From NCBI GenBank assembly GCA_036012725.1, contig DASCPW010000014.1, forward strand, positions 1 to 5,567: 5,567 bases of DNA, in the 5' to 3' direction. The position numbers were made by a program, and so were the translations under genes. Of this stretch, positions 5,543 to 5,567 are shown in pieces. Origin of the DNA: GCA-2686765 sp036012725 (GTDB lineage: Bacteria; Pseudomonadota; Alphaproteobacteria; Rhodospirillales; 2-02-FULL-58-16). A model generated the notes under the pieces. That model did not search any database, was not told the origin of the DNA, and was given only the letters and a program-made list of their open reading frames with translations. Within the stretch, counting starts at the first letter, position 1. Every line of letters starts with the position of its first letter.

Positions 5543-5567
5543 AAGTGGTCACAGGAATACAAAATAC

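Noticed and set aside
5521..5545. Rho-independent terminator built on the GCACC/GGTGC repeat
   Set aside because: The stem is only five pairs plus a possible G-U, and it is followed by three T residues at most.
1..5567. Conjugative or mobile element suggested by the PcfJ gene
   Set aside because: No relaxase, type IV secretion, transposase, integrase or terminal repeat is seen. The PcfJ domain also occurs in ordinary chromosomal genes.

Overview
The window is a block of minus-strand genes, read from right to left, with almost no non-coding sequence. It holds seven genes: six complete and one cut by the left edge. It suggests a GC-rich Gram-negative bacterium. The evidence is cleavable Sec signals, a classical lipobox, an inner-membrane ExbB/ExbD-type pair and strong GGAGG-type ribosome binding sites. 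An alphaproteobacterium seems likely to me from the general look of the proteins, but nothing in the window proves it. There is no tRNA, rRNA, CRISPR array, insertion sequence or convincing terminator.

Layout in transcription order. (1) 5485-5567: short upstream region with a weak sigma70-like promoter candidate and a small inverted repeat. (2) 4105-5484: 459-aa protein with a C-terminal PcfJ-like domain, apparently cytoplasmic. (3) 3485-4063: 192-aa lipoprotein, predicted outer-membrane. (4) 2470-3468: 332-aa secreted, strongly helical/coiled-coil protein. (5) 2045-2452: 135-aa secreted protein with two cysteines. (6) 1512-2042: 176-aa MotA/TolQ/ExbB-family channel subunit, very compact. (7) 1084-1515: 143-aa ExbD/TolR-like subunit with the membrane aspartate. 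(8) 548-1087: 179-aa membrane-anchored protein with a long charged and proline-containing linker. (9) 1-551: 5' part of a gene for a membrane-anchored protein with a TonB-like Pro/Glu segment, open at the window edge.

The gaps are 41, 16, 17 and 2 bases, followed by three successive 4-base ATGA overlaps. This is the signature of one operon whose last four products are made together. The simplest reading is an ion-driven envelope machine. The ExbB/ExbD-like pair would be the proton- or sodium-powered motor in the inner membrane. The two single-pass proteins with extended linkers would act as transducers across the periplasm, and the lipoprotein and the two secreted proteins as periplasmic/outer-membrane partners. 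The logic resembles Ton, Tol-Pal and the motor half of Zorya. However, I see no peptidoglycan-binding OmpA domain, TolB, Pal, TonB-dependent receptor or Zorya effector gene in the window. The combination with a PcfJ-domain protein matches no system I can name. The system-level function is inference.
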